A stretch of DNA of 64,000 nucleotides from Pseudalkalibacillus salsuginis (GCF_021646685.1 NZ_JAKJHW010000002.1:620001-684000); one strand, 5' to 3'; numbered from the stretch's first letter, positions 8,389-18,230 are shown. The notes: generated from the sequence alone by a model not told the origin. Numbers and translations are program-made.

Positions 8389-8944
8389 TGATATGCTCCC
8401 CTTCAAGTAGACAATGGTAAAATTAAAACAACCATCGTTGCTTGAGGGGAGCATTTTGTATGTCCAAAAGGTCTAAATATAGTTTAGAAGATAAATTAGA
8501 AATCGTACGGTAATGGTGAAAAAACCTATTTAAGTACCATTTTAGATTTACACGAAAACATGATCATTCATTACGAAGTAGGAAAAAGCAACAATAACCA
8601 GCTAGTCTTTAAGATTCAGGATGCCACTTTAAAAGAGAACCCTATTGGGATGATGATTCATAGTGATCGTGGGTTTCAATTATACCTCTAAAATATTCGG
8701 GAAAATGATTCGTGAAGCTGGTATGATTCAAAGCATGTCTAGAGTGGGACGCTGTTTGGATAATGCCTGTATTGAAGGTTTCTTTGGAGCATTAAAATCG
8801 GAAAAATATCACCTTAATCGCTATGAAACATTTACAGAACTTAAAGAAGACATTGAAGATCATATGTATTTTTACAACCATGAAAGGTTTCAGGAGAATT
8901 TAAACAACCTTACTCCGATGGAATATCGAAGTAAGGCAGCTTAG
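8389..8944 (+). mobile_element. IS3-family (IS150-like) insertion sequence remnant
   Basis: At 8460 an OrfA start (MSKRSKYSLEDKLEIVR) stops after 17 codons. It is then joined directly to the middle of OrfB: NGEKTYLSTILDLHENMIIH, HSDRGFQ with the second catalytic Asp, a frameshift at about 8678, then SKIFGKMIREAGMIQSMSR and NACIEGFFGALKSEKY with the catalytic Glu, ending at 8944. The first catalytic Asp region and most of OrfA are deleted. ATGCTCCCC and GGGGAGCAT arms upstream form a hairpin typical of the left end. The right inverted repeat was not found. Non-functional. Confidence 0.8.
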
Positions 8945-9053
8945 TTTTTTTATTTATTTAGCCTATGCCCAATTTTATTGTAACATGCTTTTTTATCTTA
9001 TTTAGGGCTACCTATTGACCTTCTATTAGCTAGTACTGCTAGTAACCTGTTTT

Positions 9054-9878
9054 TTAGTAGGAGAATTCTTTTTTTAACTCTTTTGATAAATGGCTATGAA
9101 GTAGCTGAAGTTTCAATTTATAAACGCTTTCAGCAACCAGTTTGGCGATTTGTTCAGCACCATACTCTCGGAAATGGGTGTTGTCACTTACCCCTTCCGG
9201 GTAATTAGGATGTTCTCCTTCTTCAAGCCACATGAAGAGATTCTTGCTTTCTTCAGGACCGAGCTGATTGTACAATTCCATAGTTTTCTCAGACATATCG
9301 ATCACAGGCACCTGTTCTTCTAGCCCAAGCTCCTTCATTGCTTCTGGATATTCTCCGTGTGATGGCTTTGCTTGGCCATCTTCTGTGAATCCTCTTCTTT
9401 CTACAGGTGTTAATAAAACGGGATATGCACCTTTTTCACGAGCACCGTCGATATACTGTTTTAAATAGCTCTTGTATGTTGTAAAGGGTTCTGTATAACG
9501 CGTCGGGTCGTTTGATTTTGAATCGTTATGTCCAAATTGGATAAATAGATAATTTTTCTCTTCAATTTGAGCGAGTATGTTGTCTAATCTGCCTTCATCA
9601 ATAAAACTCTTGGAGCTTCGTCCAGATGCAGCTTCATTACGGATTTCAATCTTGTCATCAAACATAGAATCAAAAACTTGTGCCCAGCCTTTACGAGGAG
9701 CACGGTCTTCTCCATAATGAGAAGCAGTTGAATCACCCGCTATATAAATCGATACATTTTTTTGATCGGTGCCATCTTCCTCGTCGGATGAATGGGCCAT
9801 GACAGCTTGACTACCAAATAATAGACTGATAGAAATCAATCCAGCGCACAATAACTTGCCTTTCCCTCGAAGTTTCAT
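9054..9878 (-). CDS. secreted rhamnogalacturonan acetylesterase (CE12, SGNH fold)
   Basis: 274 residues with a signal peptide (residues 1-28, ending VMAHS) and SGNH blocks: IYIAGDSTASHYG with the nucleophile Ser, AASGRSSKSF, FIQFGHNDSK, and DNTHFREYGAEQIAKLV with the catalytic Asp/His. The family removes acetyl groups from rhamnogalacturonan so that lyases can act. It is encoded next to and in the same direction as the pectate lyase/pectin methylesterase gene, 197 bp downstream of it. RhgT and YesY of Bacillus are the closest concept. Confidence 0.92.
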   Translation of the reverse strand: MKLRGKGKLLCAGLISISLLFGSQAVMAHSSDEEDGTDQKNVSIYIAGDSTASHYGEDRAPRKGWAQVFDSMFDDKIEIRNEAASGRSSKSFIDEGRLDNILAQIEEKNYLFIQFGHNDSKSNDPTRYTEPFTTYKSYLKQYIDGAREKGAYPVLLTPVERRGFTEDGQAKPSHGEYPEAMKELGLEEQVPVIDMSEKTMELYNQLGPEESKNLFMWLEEGEHPNYPEGVSDNTHFREYGAEQIAKLVAESVYKLKLQLLHSHLSKELKKEFSY

Positions 9879-10035
9879 TGTCTTCCTCCTTCATTGATTT
9901 GATTTTGGAGCCTGGACTTCTCTAAATGCAAATCTCCCTCTTAACCAAACATGCGTTCTTATATTTCAACTGTTTTTCATGAAAGAAGTTCATGTTTGAA
10001 TTTTCCGAAAAATTATCAGTCTCCTCTACTTATTA

Positions 10036-10062
10036 GGAATGGCCTGTATCAGTACCATTCCA
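10036..10062 (-). terminator. hairpin after the pectinase gene
   Basis: GGAATGG and CCATTCC arms enclose a 12-nt loop 14 bp after the pectinase stop. The U-run is poor, so it may limit rather than end transcription into the acetylesterase gene. Confidence 0.35.
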
Positions 10063-10075
10063 TTCAACACTTTTC

Positions 10076-13000
10076 TTAATTTAATTCAGGAACCCATCCA
10101 TCCAGTACATTCTCGATCGTGTAATCGTCGGCTTCTTCATCACTTAGCTGGCGACGATCCTGATTCACTACAGCTCCTGGTCCTTCATTGTTATATTCGT
10201 AAAGTCGAGCATCCTCTGGTTGGAACCCTCCCATCTCTGTCCAACCTTCTTCTTTAATATGTTCGCCAAGATAACTATCCCTGAATACGACACTGGCAAT
10301 GGCGGTTGGATTACTACTTGGCTGCCAAGGACGTCCTAGATAAACCGTGTCTGCAGGTGCGTCACTTGTTAACTCGCTGTTCACGAACAGGAAGCCGAAT
10401 GGTTTATCAATGGGTGTACTTGCGGCAGTTATATATCCGTTATTAGATTCCGAGCCTCGATCAAGCGAATGGATTGTACAATTTTCAAATACAGCTTGGG
10501 CTGCACCGAAAATAAAATCTACGTCACCTTCAATATAACTATTGTAGTAATATTGTCTGCCAGCGTTGGCGAGAAGTGTATCCTGGTTACCAAGGAATCG
10601 TACATTGTTGAAGATCAACCTGTCCCCAGAAGCATTTACAGCCACAGCTTGTTGATCCCTGACGCCGATTGACTCATCAAATGAATTTTCGATCGTTAGA
10701 TTTTCAACCTTACTATCATCTGCCCTTAAAAATCCAGTCGCACTCGCAAAAGTACCTATCTTCCCGCCGATACCGTTGTCTTTTCCTGCATAGTTGTCGT
10801 AGGTGATGAGTGTCCCTTTTGTGCTTTCCCCTATCAGGGCGATATGAGGTTTATTCGCAGGGATATCGATGACCTCGTTATAGACCCCATTGTTTATGAA
10901 AACTTTTACTTCCTGGTCATTATTTTCAGGAACAGCATCAATTGCTTCTTGAACCGTCTCATAGTCTCCAGTACCATCTATGTCTACCACAAGCTTACTC
11001 TCTATTTGGTTCAAAATGTCTGAGTAATCTTCTACACGCTTCATCTCATCCTCTTTCAATCTTCTGCCAGATCGATCCTCAGACAAATCATTGACTACTC
11101 TGGCGTATACGCGATTTTCAAAGTAACCGGTCGTTTTTGCAGTTTTCAAAAGCAAGGTCGCATAGCTTCCACCCCATTGATACCCATCTCTTCTTTCCTG
11201 TTCAATTTCATGGATGTCATGTTTGATCACACCATCACGGCCAGAAAAAATTGGTAGGTTCGTGCCGATCTCATAAAATCTGTACCATGTCGTTGTATTC
11301 GGTTCTTCTACAAAATAGTCACCGTTTTCATCTCCGCCACTAACATACCGGATACCTTCCAGCTTGTTTTCATCAAACCAATCGAGTGCTCCTTTTACTG
11401 CATTCCTCAATTCCTTCGTCTGATTCGGCCTGGACATCAGGAATCGAACGATCCCCACGGACTCTTTCCCAGAAATAGAAGGATGCTCATAAGCTCGAGC
11501 TTGTACGGGTTCATAACGATAAGGGTCGTGCTGGGCTCCCCAGGCCGTCAGTCTGCCTTCTGCCTCTATCTGCGCTTCTAATATATAGTCAACTGCCTTT
11601 TCCATGGATTCTTCTAACGTTTGATACAAGCGATCATCAATCACTTCGGTATTGAAAGGATACTTTTGATTCAAAATGTCATCAAACATTTCCAGCACTC
11701 GAATCATGGCTTCATCATTGAATGTAACCATATCCGAATAGTTTCCGCGTCTAGGATATACTTGAGCAAAACCTCCAGTGTCATATTGTAGATCCATCAG
11801 AAAGTCAATTCCATCTTCAATACTCTTCTTGTAGCGCTCATCTTTTGTCACCGAAAAAGCTTCTGCCAGATAATAGATTTCTTTTACTGTTGCATCATTA
11901 TCGATCGTGCCGAGTTCCACCCCATCAGAATTGACCCACTCAGACCTTCGCTCTTCTCCATCCCAGGATCGACTATGATCAATTCCTTTCGACCAGCCGC
12001 CATGTTCCATTTGCCAGGTTAATATATTGTCTGCCCGTTCGATCACTGTATCAATATCGCCGGTAAATTCATCAGGTTCTTTATTCAATATGAATTTTTC
12101 CCCATTCAATTCATCCAGGCTTTTGAAAAACAAGACGGTATTTCCAAACTTGTCGGTTCCCACTGCTGCTTTAGGGATCCGCAAGTTTCGGTCGAGTAAA
12201 GGGGATAGGCTGTCCCAGCTTCCTCTGGCAGCGGTGATTTCCAAATCATCAAAATCAAAAGCATCAAACGTACCATTTAATGTAACAGCAATCAAGTTTT
12301 TATTTATTGCATCGACACGCGCAATATGGACTTCACCTGTATCCTTTTTGGATACCTCGGTCAATCTCTGAACGAGTTCTTTAGCCTCTTGCCAGATCAT
12401 ATCCTCTTTGATTCCATGATTGTTATCGCTGTTCGGATTCATGATCCCTTGACGTGCCAGTTTGCCGAGCATATCCGGGCCTTCTTCCTCCTCCGGGACC
12501 ATATCTAACAAGTCTCCCACGATTAATGCAATGTGTTCCTTGCTTAAGGGGTGATCAGCCTGTATTTCGTCCCATAAAAAATCGGGTACGTATTGATGAT
12601 CCTTAGCCACTTGAGCGGCATAGATCCCCCAATGACCAGCAGTGATCTGGCCAATGTCCTGTCTTGGATCTACGTTTTTGTATTTTTCACGAACATCAAA
12701 TCCAAATGCGTTATTGATCAATGCTAGAAATTCGTTGAATGTCACTGCTTGATCCTTGTTATTTTCTACATTTCCCAATATCCCTAATTGGTACAATTTT
12801 TTCATAGTTACTCCATCTATGACTTCTGATAGTGGAACTTGTTCCGTTTCTACTTCAACAGGTTCATCATCTTCTGGTTGGTCTTGGATTCGTAAGTGAT
12901 CAATATTCCCACCACCCTCCGTACCGGTAGCTGTCAAACGGATGATATTTTCCCCTTCATGTAATGAAGTATGTAAAGTTTGGGTAAGCCATGTAGCCCA

Positions 13001-13384
13001 ATCTCCTGTTGGGGGAAACGGAAGTTCTTCAATCATTTCGTCATTCACAAGAACCTCTGCAGGCCGTTCGCTGCCACCTGCATGGGCATAGCGAAAAATC
13101 AGGTAATAATCCCCATCCTCAGGGACATCGATTGTCCATTCAATATAGCCTCCTGGTACGTTGGGGCTATAATCTCTAAAACCTTCCCCGGTAAATCCAG
13201 GGTGTTTATTATCAATAATGGTTCCTTCTGCTTCAGTATCCTCAGCTTCATAAGTTCGCCCAAATGATTGATCGTCATCTTCTGAGGCAAGTGCATTTCC
13301 GATCAGTAAATTCATAGCCATACTAATCAATACGATCCATAATATCGTTTCAAGTCTCCAAATCTTTTTTGCTCGTTTTTCCAT
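10076..13384 (-). CDS. secreted pectate lyase (PL10) - pectin methylesterase (CE8) fusion with carbohydrate-binding and SLH-like domains
   Basis: About 1102 residues from ATG 13384 (GAGGTGG RBS 8 nt upstream). Approximate order: signal peptide 1-35; CBM6/35-like domain 44-170 (begins YEAEDTEAEG); three degenerate S-layer-homology-like units about 180-345; linker domain; PL10 pectate lyase about 415-750 (HGGWSKGIDHSRSWDG, DNDATVKEIYYLAEAF, GGFAQVYPRRGNYSD); CE8 pectin methylesterase about 795-1095 (GNQDTLL, GDVDFIFGAAQAVFENC, YLGRPW with the catalytic Asp, Asp, Arg). The CE8 part would demethylate pectin and the PL10 part would cleave the resulting polygalacturonate. The fusion could be held at the cell surface by the SLH-like part. 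Both catalytic halves look intact. Confidence 0.93.
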   Translation of the reverse strand: MEKRAKKIWRLETILWIVLISMAMNLLIGNALASEDDDQSFGRTYEAEDTEAEGTIIDNKHPGFTGEGFRDYSPNVPGGYIEWTIDVPEDGDYYLIFRYAHAGGSERPAEVLVNDEMIEELPFPPTGDWATWLTQTLHTSLHEGENIIRLTATGTEGGGNIDHLRIQDQPEDDEPVEVETEQVPLSEVIDGVTMKKLYQLGILGNVENNKDQAVTFNEFLALINNAFGFDVREKYKNVDPRQDIGQITAGHWGIYAAQVAKDHQYVPDFLWDEIQADHPLSKEHIALIVGDLLDMVPEEEEGPDMLGKLARQGIMNPNSDNNHGIKEDMIWQEAKELVQRLTEVSKKDTGEVHIARVDAINKNLIAVTLNGTFDAFDFDDLEITAARGSWDSLSPLLDRNLRIPKAAVGTDKFGNTVLFFKSLDELNGEKFILNKEPDEFTGDIDTVIERADNILTWQMEHGGWSKGIDHSRSWDGEERRSEWVNSDGVELGTIDNDATVKEIYYLAEAFSVTKDERYKKSIEDGIDFLMDLQYDTGGFAQVYPRRGNYSDMVTFNDEAMIRVLEMFDDILNQKYPFNTEVIDDRLYQTLEESMEKAVDYILEAQIEAEGRLTAWGAQHDPYRYEPVQARAYEHPSISGKESVGIVRFLMSRPNQTKELRNAVKGALDWFDENKLEGIRYVSGGDENGDYFVEEPNTTTWYRFYEIGTNLPIFSGRDGVIKHDIHEIEQERRDGYQWGGSYATLLLKTAKTTGYFENRVYARVVNDLSEDRSGRRLKEDEMKRVEDYSDILNQIESKLVVDIDGTGDYETVQEAIDAVPENNDQEVKVFINNGVYNEVIDIPANKPHIALIGESTKGTLITYDNYAGKDNGIGGKIGTFASATGFLRADDSKVENLTIENSFDESIGVRDQQAVAVNASGDRLIFNNVRFLGNQDTLLANAGRQYYYNSYIEGDVDFIFGAAQAVFENCTIHSLDRGSESNNGYITAASTPIDKPFGFLFVNSELTSDAPADTVYLGRPWQPSSNPTAIASVVFRDSYLGEHIKEEGWTEMGGFQPEDARLYEYNNEGPGAVVNQDRRQLSDEEADDYTIENVLDGWVPELN

Positions 13385-13479
13385 CACTCTTTCCACCTCT
13401 TCCCTTTTAATAGTTGAATCATTTCGAACCCTGGCCTTATTCCTGCACTTGAAACGTTCATATATTTCATACACCAATT

Positions 13480-13495
13480 ATAACAACGTTGTTAT
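13480..13495. promoter_or_regulatory. 16-bp palindromic operator before the pectinase gene
   Basis: ATAACAACGTTGTTAT is a perfect palindrome with a central ACGT, the form of LacI/KdgR-type operators. It overlaps a minus-strand TATAAT. A second half-conserved site, TTGAAACGTTCA, lies at 13449-13460. A repressor from another locus is implied, because the adjacent regulator is AraC-type. Confidence 0.5.
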
Positions 13496-13516
13496 TACAA
13501 ATATTGTTCAAATGAA

Positions 13517-13531
13517 ATGATAACGCTTACA
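13517..13531. promoter_or_regulatory. near-consensus cre site before the pectinase gene
   Basis: ATGATAACGCTTACA matches WTGNAANCGNWNNCA at all but one defined position (T instead of A at position 5). It lies upstream of the pectinase promoter, so it could serve CcpA control of pectin use. Confidence 0.4.
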
Positions 13532-13551
13532 TTTCTTGATGCTTGACTACT

Positions 13552-14406
13552 TTATCCTGAGTTCGTCTCTCGATATTGTTTTGGAGATGTACCTGTTATT
13601 CGAGTGAAGACACGCCATAAGTGAACAGGATTGGAATAACCGATCCGAAGGGCAATTTGGTTGATTTTCATGTCCGTTTCCAGCAAAAGTCTTTTTGCTT
13701 CATTTACACGAACAGCATTGACATAATCGACGATACTGCATCCTGTCACTTGTTTGAACAACCTGCTGATATATTGTTCATTCATATGGAACTGCCGGGA
13801 TAAGGAGGGGAGTGAAACGTCAGAGGAAAAGGAATCATTAATATGGATCATGATGTCAGATATATCGTTTGCTCCTTTCTCCTGTTGGATGTCAACATTT
13901 CTATTATTGTATGGACTCTTCTCTTCTACTAATCTCAGGGATTCGATTAGTAGCTGGTTCAGGAGTGAACGACTATAGATGTCCAGATAGTCTTCATCGT
14001 GTTGATATTCGCTGTATAGCTTGTGGATGATCTGATCGAATAGAGCTTGCTTAGATTCTGGAATCATCACCACAGGAGGGCTGTTATGGAATAGGATCCG
14101 GATCAATTCTTGTTCACTTTCATTGAGGAAGTTTTCTCGAAAATTGATAACCATTCTTGCATAGTTTTTTCCTTTCACTTTCATCGTTCTATGCATAATG
14201 TTTTTAGAGATGAATACGAGCTGGCCTTTCTCCACGTTAAACGTTTTTCCATTGATTAAATAAACACATTCCCCTTGAAGCAAGTGAAAAATTTCATAGT
14301 CTTGATGCAAATGGTAGCTTTTCATTACTTTGTCAGATTCCCGGCTATTGAAATAATCCATATAAAATGATTGTTTCCTTAAAGAGACACTTAATTTATC
14401 ATTCAC
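13552..14406 (-). CDS. AraC family regulator with cupin sensor domain
   Basis: About 284 residues. The N-terminal part (about 20-130) is a cupin-like ligand domain (YEIFHLLQGECVYLINGK), and the C-terminal 100 residues hold two HTH motifs (SLPSLSRQFHMNEQYISRLF and MKINQIALRIGYSNPVHLWRVF). GTG at 14406 lies 6 nt after GGGGAG and is preferred over the upstream ATG codons, which overlap the Shine-Dalgarno. It is upstream of and co-oriented with the pectinase gene and probably activates it in response to a pectin breakdown product (inference). Confidence 0.88.
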   Translation of the reverse strand: MNDKLSVSLRKQSFYMDYFNSRESDKVMKSYHLHQDYEIFHLLQGECVYLINGKTFNVEKGQLVFISKNIMHRTMKVKGKNYARMVINFRENFLNESEQELIRILFHNSPPVVMIPESKQALFDQIIHKLYSEYQHDEDYLDIYSRSLLNQLLIESLRLVEEKSPYNNRNVDIQQEKGANDISDIMIHINDSFSSDVSLPSLSRQFHMNEQYISRLFKQVTGCSIVDYVNAVRVNEAKRLLLETDMKINQIALRIGYSNPVHLWRVFTRITGTSPKQYRETNSG

Positions 14407-14570
14407 AGTCATCTCCCCTTTCGTTTTCACACAAATACTATATATACCTATAAATAACCTTTTAATCGCTTAAAATTAAGTCAATTCTACCAATCAATTT
14501 ACTTGCAGTTCTCGATCAAGCCTTCCTCCTTCATCAAAAAGCAAGCACTATGATACGCAGGAAATTCAAA

Positions 14571-14602
14571 AAAGACACACTTAGATTATGAGTGTATCTT
14601 TC
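14571..14602. terminator. isolated hairpin
   Basis: AAAGACACAC and GTGTATCTTT arms around an 11-nt loop with T-rich flank. No intact gene ends here, so it may be left from a deleted gene. Confidence 0.35.
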
Positions 14603-14756
14603 TTAATTCATTAAAATCATTGGGACTTTATATGGTCTGTATGGTTTTTGACGGATTTATCCAGAACATGTAAAATTTGCACCCTGATACTTAAGATAGG
14701 GGCCTTTACTAAGAGCTTATTTTTGTAATCGACGTGAGAAAAACGAAGCACTTATT

Positions 14757-14842
14757 TTAACGATAAATAAGAAAGAGGGTGATTGATCCAAAGGCAGACC
14801 AGATGATTCCTCCTAAAACGGGAATACAGACTGCTATAGTAT
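14757..14842 (-). pseudogene. fragment of an MFS transporter
   Basis: A minus-strand frame reads TIAVCIPVLGGIIWSAFG and then a hydrophobic stretch to a stop, resembling a late transmembrane pair of major-facilitator exporters. The rest of the gene is absent. The region 14407-15337 otherwise holds only the hairpin and the repeat noted separately. Confidence 0.3.
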
Positions 14843-15071
14843 AAGATAGTGTACTCCCATGGCTAACGTAGCATTCAATTCACTTCTGGGAACTGATCGT
14901 CCCCCGTATGTGGAAATACCGATTTCATCAAAACCAACCTATAGTATCTATGATAAAGATAAATGACCCATATATTTTCGATCATCGCATAACCGGTAAA
15001 GATGATCCCACAATACCGTTAAAAGCATTTAACCTTTCCATAAAGACTAATGATTCAAAGTCGTTAGTCAT

Positions 15072-15105
15072 AATCTTCCACAATCGCGCCCTTTTGTGGA
15101 AGATT
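15072..15105. repeat. copy of a dispersed intergenic repeat, here self-palindromic
   Basis: Perfect 12-bp arms AATCTTCCACAA and TTGTGGAAGATT surround TCGCGCCCTT. The CACAATCGCGCCCTTT core recurs in other intergenic regions of the window (for example 34861 and 29419). Confidence 0.55.
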
Positions 15106-15339
15106 GTTTCACAAACCTTATTTAAACGACTCCCTTTAGTTAAGAAGATAAATTATCATTTTAAAAACTTTATAAAATCTATGTACTGTGTAGTAAATGA
15201 TTTTGTATCTATTAATTGTTCTTCTTCGAAATAAAAATCCGTCAAGGCAATATGCAATCCTGATAATCAAGATATTCAGTACAGCATTCCAAAACCTTGA
15301 ATTATTTACATTAATTATAAAATACGATAAATATATTTG

Positions 15340-15353
15340 CTATACTATATTTA
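15340..15353 (+). promoter_or_regulatory. -10 region of the 15.4 kb operon
   Basis: TTTGC precedes CTATACTATATTTA: an extended -10-like TATACT, 37 bp before the start codon. Nearly the same 14-mer occurs at 18190 and a related one at 21561, each before another gene of the AT-rich island. No strong -35 is seen. Confidence 0.4.
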
Positions 15354-15377
15354 AGAAACCTTTAAGGAGGGGTGTCA

Positions 15378-16829
15378 ATGGTTAAAGAATATAAAGGACA
15401 TAAATTTAAAAGTGGCAAATTTGTAACTCCGTTTAATGAGTTATTAACGCAATTAGGTAAAGAGGAACAATGGTATTTAGGAAGGTTACCTGAGTATATG
15501 TGGCTAGCTTTAATTTTTGATTCTCATCCTCGAGAAAAAGCAATGATTTTAATCCAAGATATCTTACAGGAATTAAATAAATTTTTACCTGACACAATTA
15601 TGCAACCTAAAATTTCATATATTCTTCAATTAAATGAAGAAAAGCAACAAGATTTCTATCAGTACTTATCAAGTAAAATAGAGAAAAGCGTTTTAAGTCC
15701 GCTAACCATAATTATTACTTATTCAATTAGCCGCCCTTTTTCAAAATACTTTTCAAATAAGGATGAAGGTATAGAAGATAAAATAAGTAAATTAGAATCA
15801 ACAATACAAACGTTTTCAAGTCAACATTCAGAACAAACAACTGATATTAGATATCTAGTTTTTTATTATATTCAATTAAGAAATAAAATAATTATGCCCG
15901 AGGATCAAAGTGAATTAATTAATCAATATCCGGATTTAACACACAATAATCATTTAATGCCATTGATTAGACCAATGGTAAGGAACTTAGAAATGATGTC
16001 AACAAATTTTGAGGAAAATCCTAACATAACATATTTAGAAATGTTTTGGGAGAGGATGAGTGAATTGACGGATTGTGAATTATTTAGTGTTCAATTTGAA
16101 ATAGAAGATGCTTTAGATAAAAAAACAGCATTAGAAAATTGTTATAAAGAGTTGAAATATTTTACCGATCTTTTTCATACAGTTTCCCCTTTAGATCACA
16201 AAATGTTGGTTTTATTAGGTTTATCAACGTTTTCCTATAAACGCTTTTTAGAATTAATTGAGCATAATCTTTATAATACAATCACTGGCCGAAATGTTGT
16301 TAGATCATTAATTGAGAATTATATAATGATGAAATATCTGATTTTAAGGGAGTCAGAGAAACCAAATATATGGGAAGAATATCAATATTATGGTTTAGGT
16401 CAATTCAAGCTTATTACTGAAAGATATGAAGATACTGGTGATGTATATCCAAATAGTCATGTTGAATATAAATATCTAAGTCTAATTGTGGAAGAATACA
16501 AAGGAAAAGATTTTATTGATATGGATTTAAATTATTTTGATCGCCATAATATTAAAACTAAAGCTGAAATGGTTGGGGAATCAAATCTTTATAAACATTT
16601 ATATGATTACGATTCTATTTATGAACATGGTTTGTGGGGGGCTATTAGGGAGAGCAGTTTATTAAAATGCAATACAGCTAGTCATCAGTTTCATTGCGTT
16701 CCAGACATAGAAAATCAGCAGAAACTTAAAAGTGTATGGCATGATTGTCATCTGTTAATGCAAAAAACACTAAATATATTAAAGGAACTATACGGTTACC
16801 CATCTCATTTAGAGGTGAAAGGAAAATGA
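15378..16829 (+). CDS. DUF5677-like protein, first gene of an AT-rich two-gene operon
   Basis: 483 residues, start ATG 15378 with GGAGG 7 nt upstream. No signal peptide or membrane span; largely helical. The C-terminal half (about 270-460) resembles DUF5677: RNVVRSLIENYIMMKYLILRE, then WEEYQYYGLGQFKLITERYE, then YDSIYEHGLWGAIRES, which carries the family's Tyr/Ser/His region. The N-terminal 260 residues are not recognised. Function is unknown. Relatives often sit in variable regions. The stop overlaps the next gene's start (ATGA), so the two products are probably made together and may interact. GC content is near 30%, well below the flanking pectin genes. Confidence 0.8.
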   Translation: MVKEYKGHKFKSGKFVTPFNELLTQLGKEEQWYLGRLPEYMWLALIFDSHPREKAMILIQDILQELNKFLPDTIMQPKISYILQLNEEKQQDFYQYLSSKIEKSVLSPLTIIITYSISRPFSKYFSNKDEGIEDKISKLESTIQTFSSQHSEQTTDIRYLVFYYIQLRNKIIMPEDQSELINQYPDLTHNNHLMPLIRPMVRNLEMMSTNFEENPNITYLEMFWERMSELTDCELFSVQFEIEDALDKKTALENCYKELKYFTDLFHTVSPLDHKMLVLLGLSTFSYKRFLELIEHNLYNTITGRNVVRSLIENYIMMKYLILRESEKPNIWEEYQYYGLGQFKLITERYEDTGDVYPNSHVEYKYLSLIVEEYKGKDFIDMDLNYFDRHNIKTKAEMVGESNLYKHLYDYDSIYEHGLWGAIRESSLLKCNTASHQFHCVPDIENQQKLKSVWHDCHLLMQKTLNILKELYGYPSHLEVKGK

Positions 16830-17914
16830 CAAAAACTAAATTTCAAGAAGAACTTATACATATTCAAAATGAATATAAAGCTTTATTAGATATGGGACTA
16901 ATTGAATGGGAAGACGAATATTTTATTGAATTTATTGAAGAAGTAAATCTCTTTTGGAAACAAAATGAGCCTGTATTGTTAAATATCTATAAATATGAAT
17001 TTCCTCAAATAGATACAGTTTTTCTAACAGCAGTTACAAAAGTTGACCTAGAATATATGCAGCATTATTCAATGAAAATAACTGGAAGTATTTGTTTGAT
17101 AGATGACCCTTTAATTAGTTATTTAAATCTTTTAAACCGAGAAACACCTAAAAATATAAGAGAAAAACTTGCCTCTGTTGCCCAAGCTAATATAAAGGAA
17201 TCTTTAAGACTAATTGAAAGTTGCTCTAATGACTTTTTTATTTTACCTATTCGCACAATTATACCAATTGATATAGTTAGGAAAGCTTCAGAGCAATTTT
17301 TTGTATCACTTTTTAATGATATCTCGAATACCGAAGATTACTTTAAAAAGATTAAAACTTTCGATGATATTGAACAGAATTTAAAAGATGCAGTAAAGAC
17401 ATGGATATTATTTGGTTGGGATGATAATGGTTATCGCAGTGGCAATTTAAAAGAGAGATTTGTTGATTTTGTAAAAACAGAATATATAGGAAATAAAAAT
17501 TGTGCAGCTGGTGAAATATTTTTCTTTTCACAGATAGGATATATATCACAATCAATGAATATTTTATTTACTATGATGGAACTTAATTTTGTCCCATATA
17601 TACGTGGAATTGTGCCGTTTAGATATCTAACAACCCTATATTCCAGCCTCAAAGAGAATTTAAAATTAAACTTAGATGCTCAAATTGTCCGAATTAGTAT
17701 CAGCTACTTTTTTGAGAGGATATTTGAATATAATTTAGTTTCAGAGATTCCTTACAATGAATATTTGGAAAAGATAAATGGTTTAAGTTTGTACAAATAC
17801 GTTGAGGATACTTTATCACTCAATAACAAAGAGTTGTATGAAATAAGTCTTAGACAAGTAGATTTAACAGTAGAACAATTTTATAAAAATGAATTTTTAG
17901 TACGTTTAAAATAG
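16826..17914 (+). CDS. unrecognised 362-aa partner protein
   Basis: Not recognised. From ATG 16826 (AGAGGTGAAAGG upstream, overlapping the preceding TGA) it is 362 residues, acidic, mostly helical and without signal or membrane segments. Aromatic stretches such as AAGEIFFFSQIGYISQSMNI occur in the middle. Translational coupling with the DUF5677-like gene and a terminator directly after it show that these two genes form one complete transcription unit. A longer in-frame start at 16745 lies inside the previous gene and lacks an RBS. Confidence 0.8.
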   Translation: MTKTKFQEELIHIQNEYKALLDMGLIEWEDEYFIEFIEEVNLFWKQNEPVLLNIYKYEFPQIDTVFLTAVTKVDLEYMQHYSMKITGSICLIDDPLISYLNLLNRETPKNIREKLASVAQANIKESLRLIESCSNDFFILPIRTIIPIDIVRKASEQFFVSLFNDISNTEDYFKKIKTFDDIEQNLKDAVKTWILFGWDDNGYRSGNLKERFVDFVKTEYIGNKNCAAGEIFFFSQIGYISQSMNILFTMMELNFVPYIRGIVPFRYLTTLYSSLKENLKLNLDAQIVRISISYFFERIFEYNLVSEIPYNEYLEKINGLSLYKYVEDTLSLNNKELYEISLRQVDLTVEQFYKNEFLVRLK

Positions 17915-17942
17915 CCAATAATCAAATTTTGGCTGTTTTTTT
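17913..17942 (+). terminator. intrinsic terminator of the two-gene operon
   Basis: AGCCAA and TTGGCT arms, 10-nt loop, followed by GTTTTTTT, right at the stop codon of the second gene. Confidence 0.75.
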
Positions 17943-18075
17943 ATGTACAATTACAAATCGTAAGATTTTCTACTTCTGCTATTCAACAATAAGTGAGTTA
18001 GCTTAGGTATACTATTTCACAAATTTCTTTAAAATGAATATATTTGCTGCACGGTATTTGTCTACTGAGTTCCTA

Positions 18076-18100
18076 TGCAATCTGGCCCTATTGTTCATTA
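18076..18100 (+). repeat. dispersed intergenic repeat copy
   Basis: GCAATCTGGCCCTATTGTTC matches the AATCTGGCCCTTTAA-type core of the repeat at 22620 and 27187. The rest of 17943-18185 shows no gene. Confidence 0.4.
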
Positions 18101-18230
18101 TTTGTACTATTCCTTATTTCTTATTCCGTTTAAGCACCCTATCGCTAAAATAAACTAATTCAGAATTTAATTACAGATAAATTAATATACTATACTGTAT
18201 TTATTTAATTTTGAAGGGATAGATGTTTAA

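Noticed and set aside
15072-15105. Possible intrinsic terminator
   Set aside because: The hairpin has no T-run and no gene ends nearby; it fits the dispersed repeat better.
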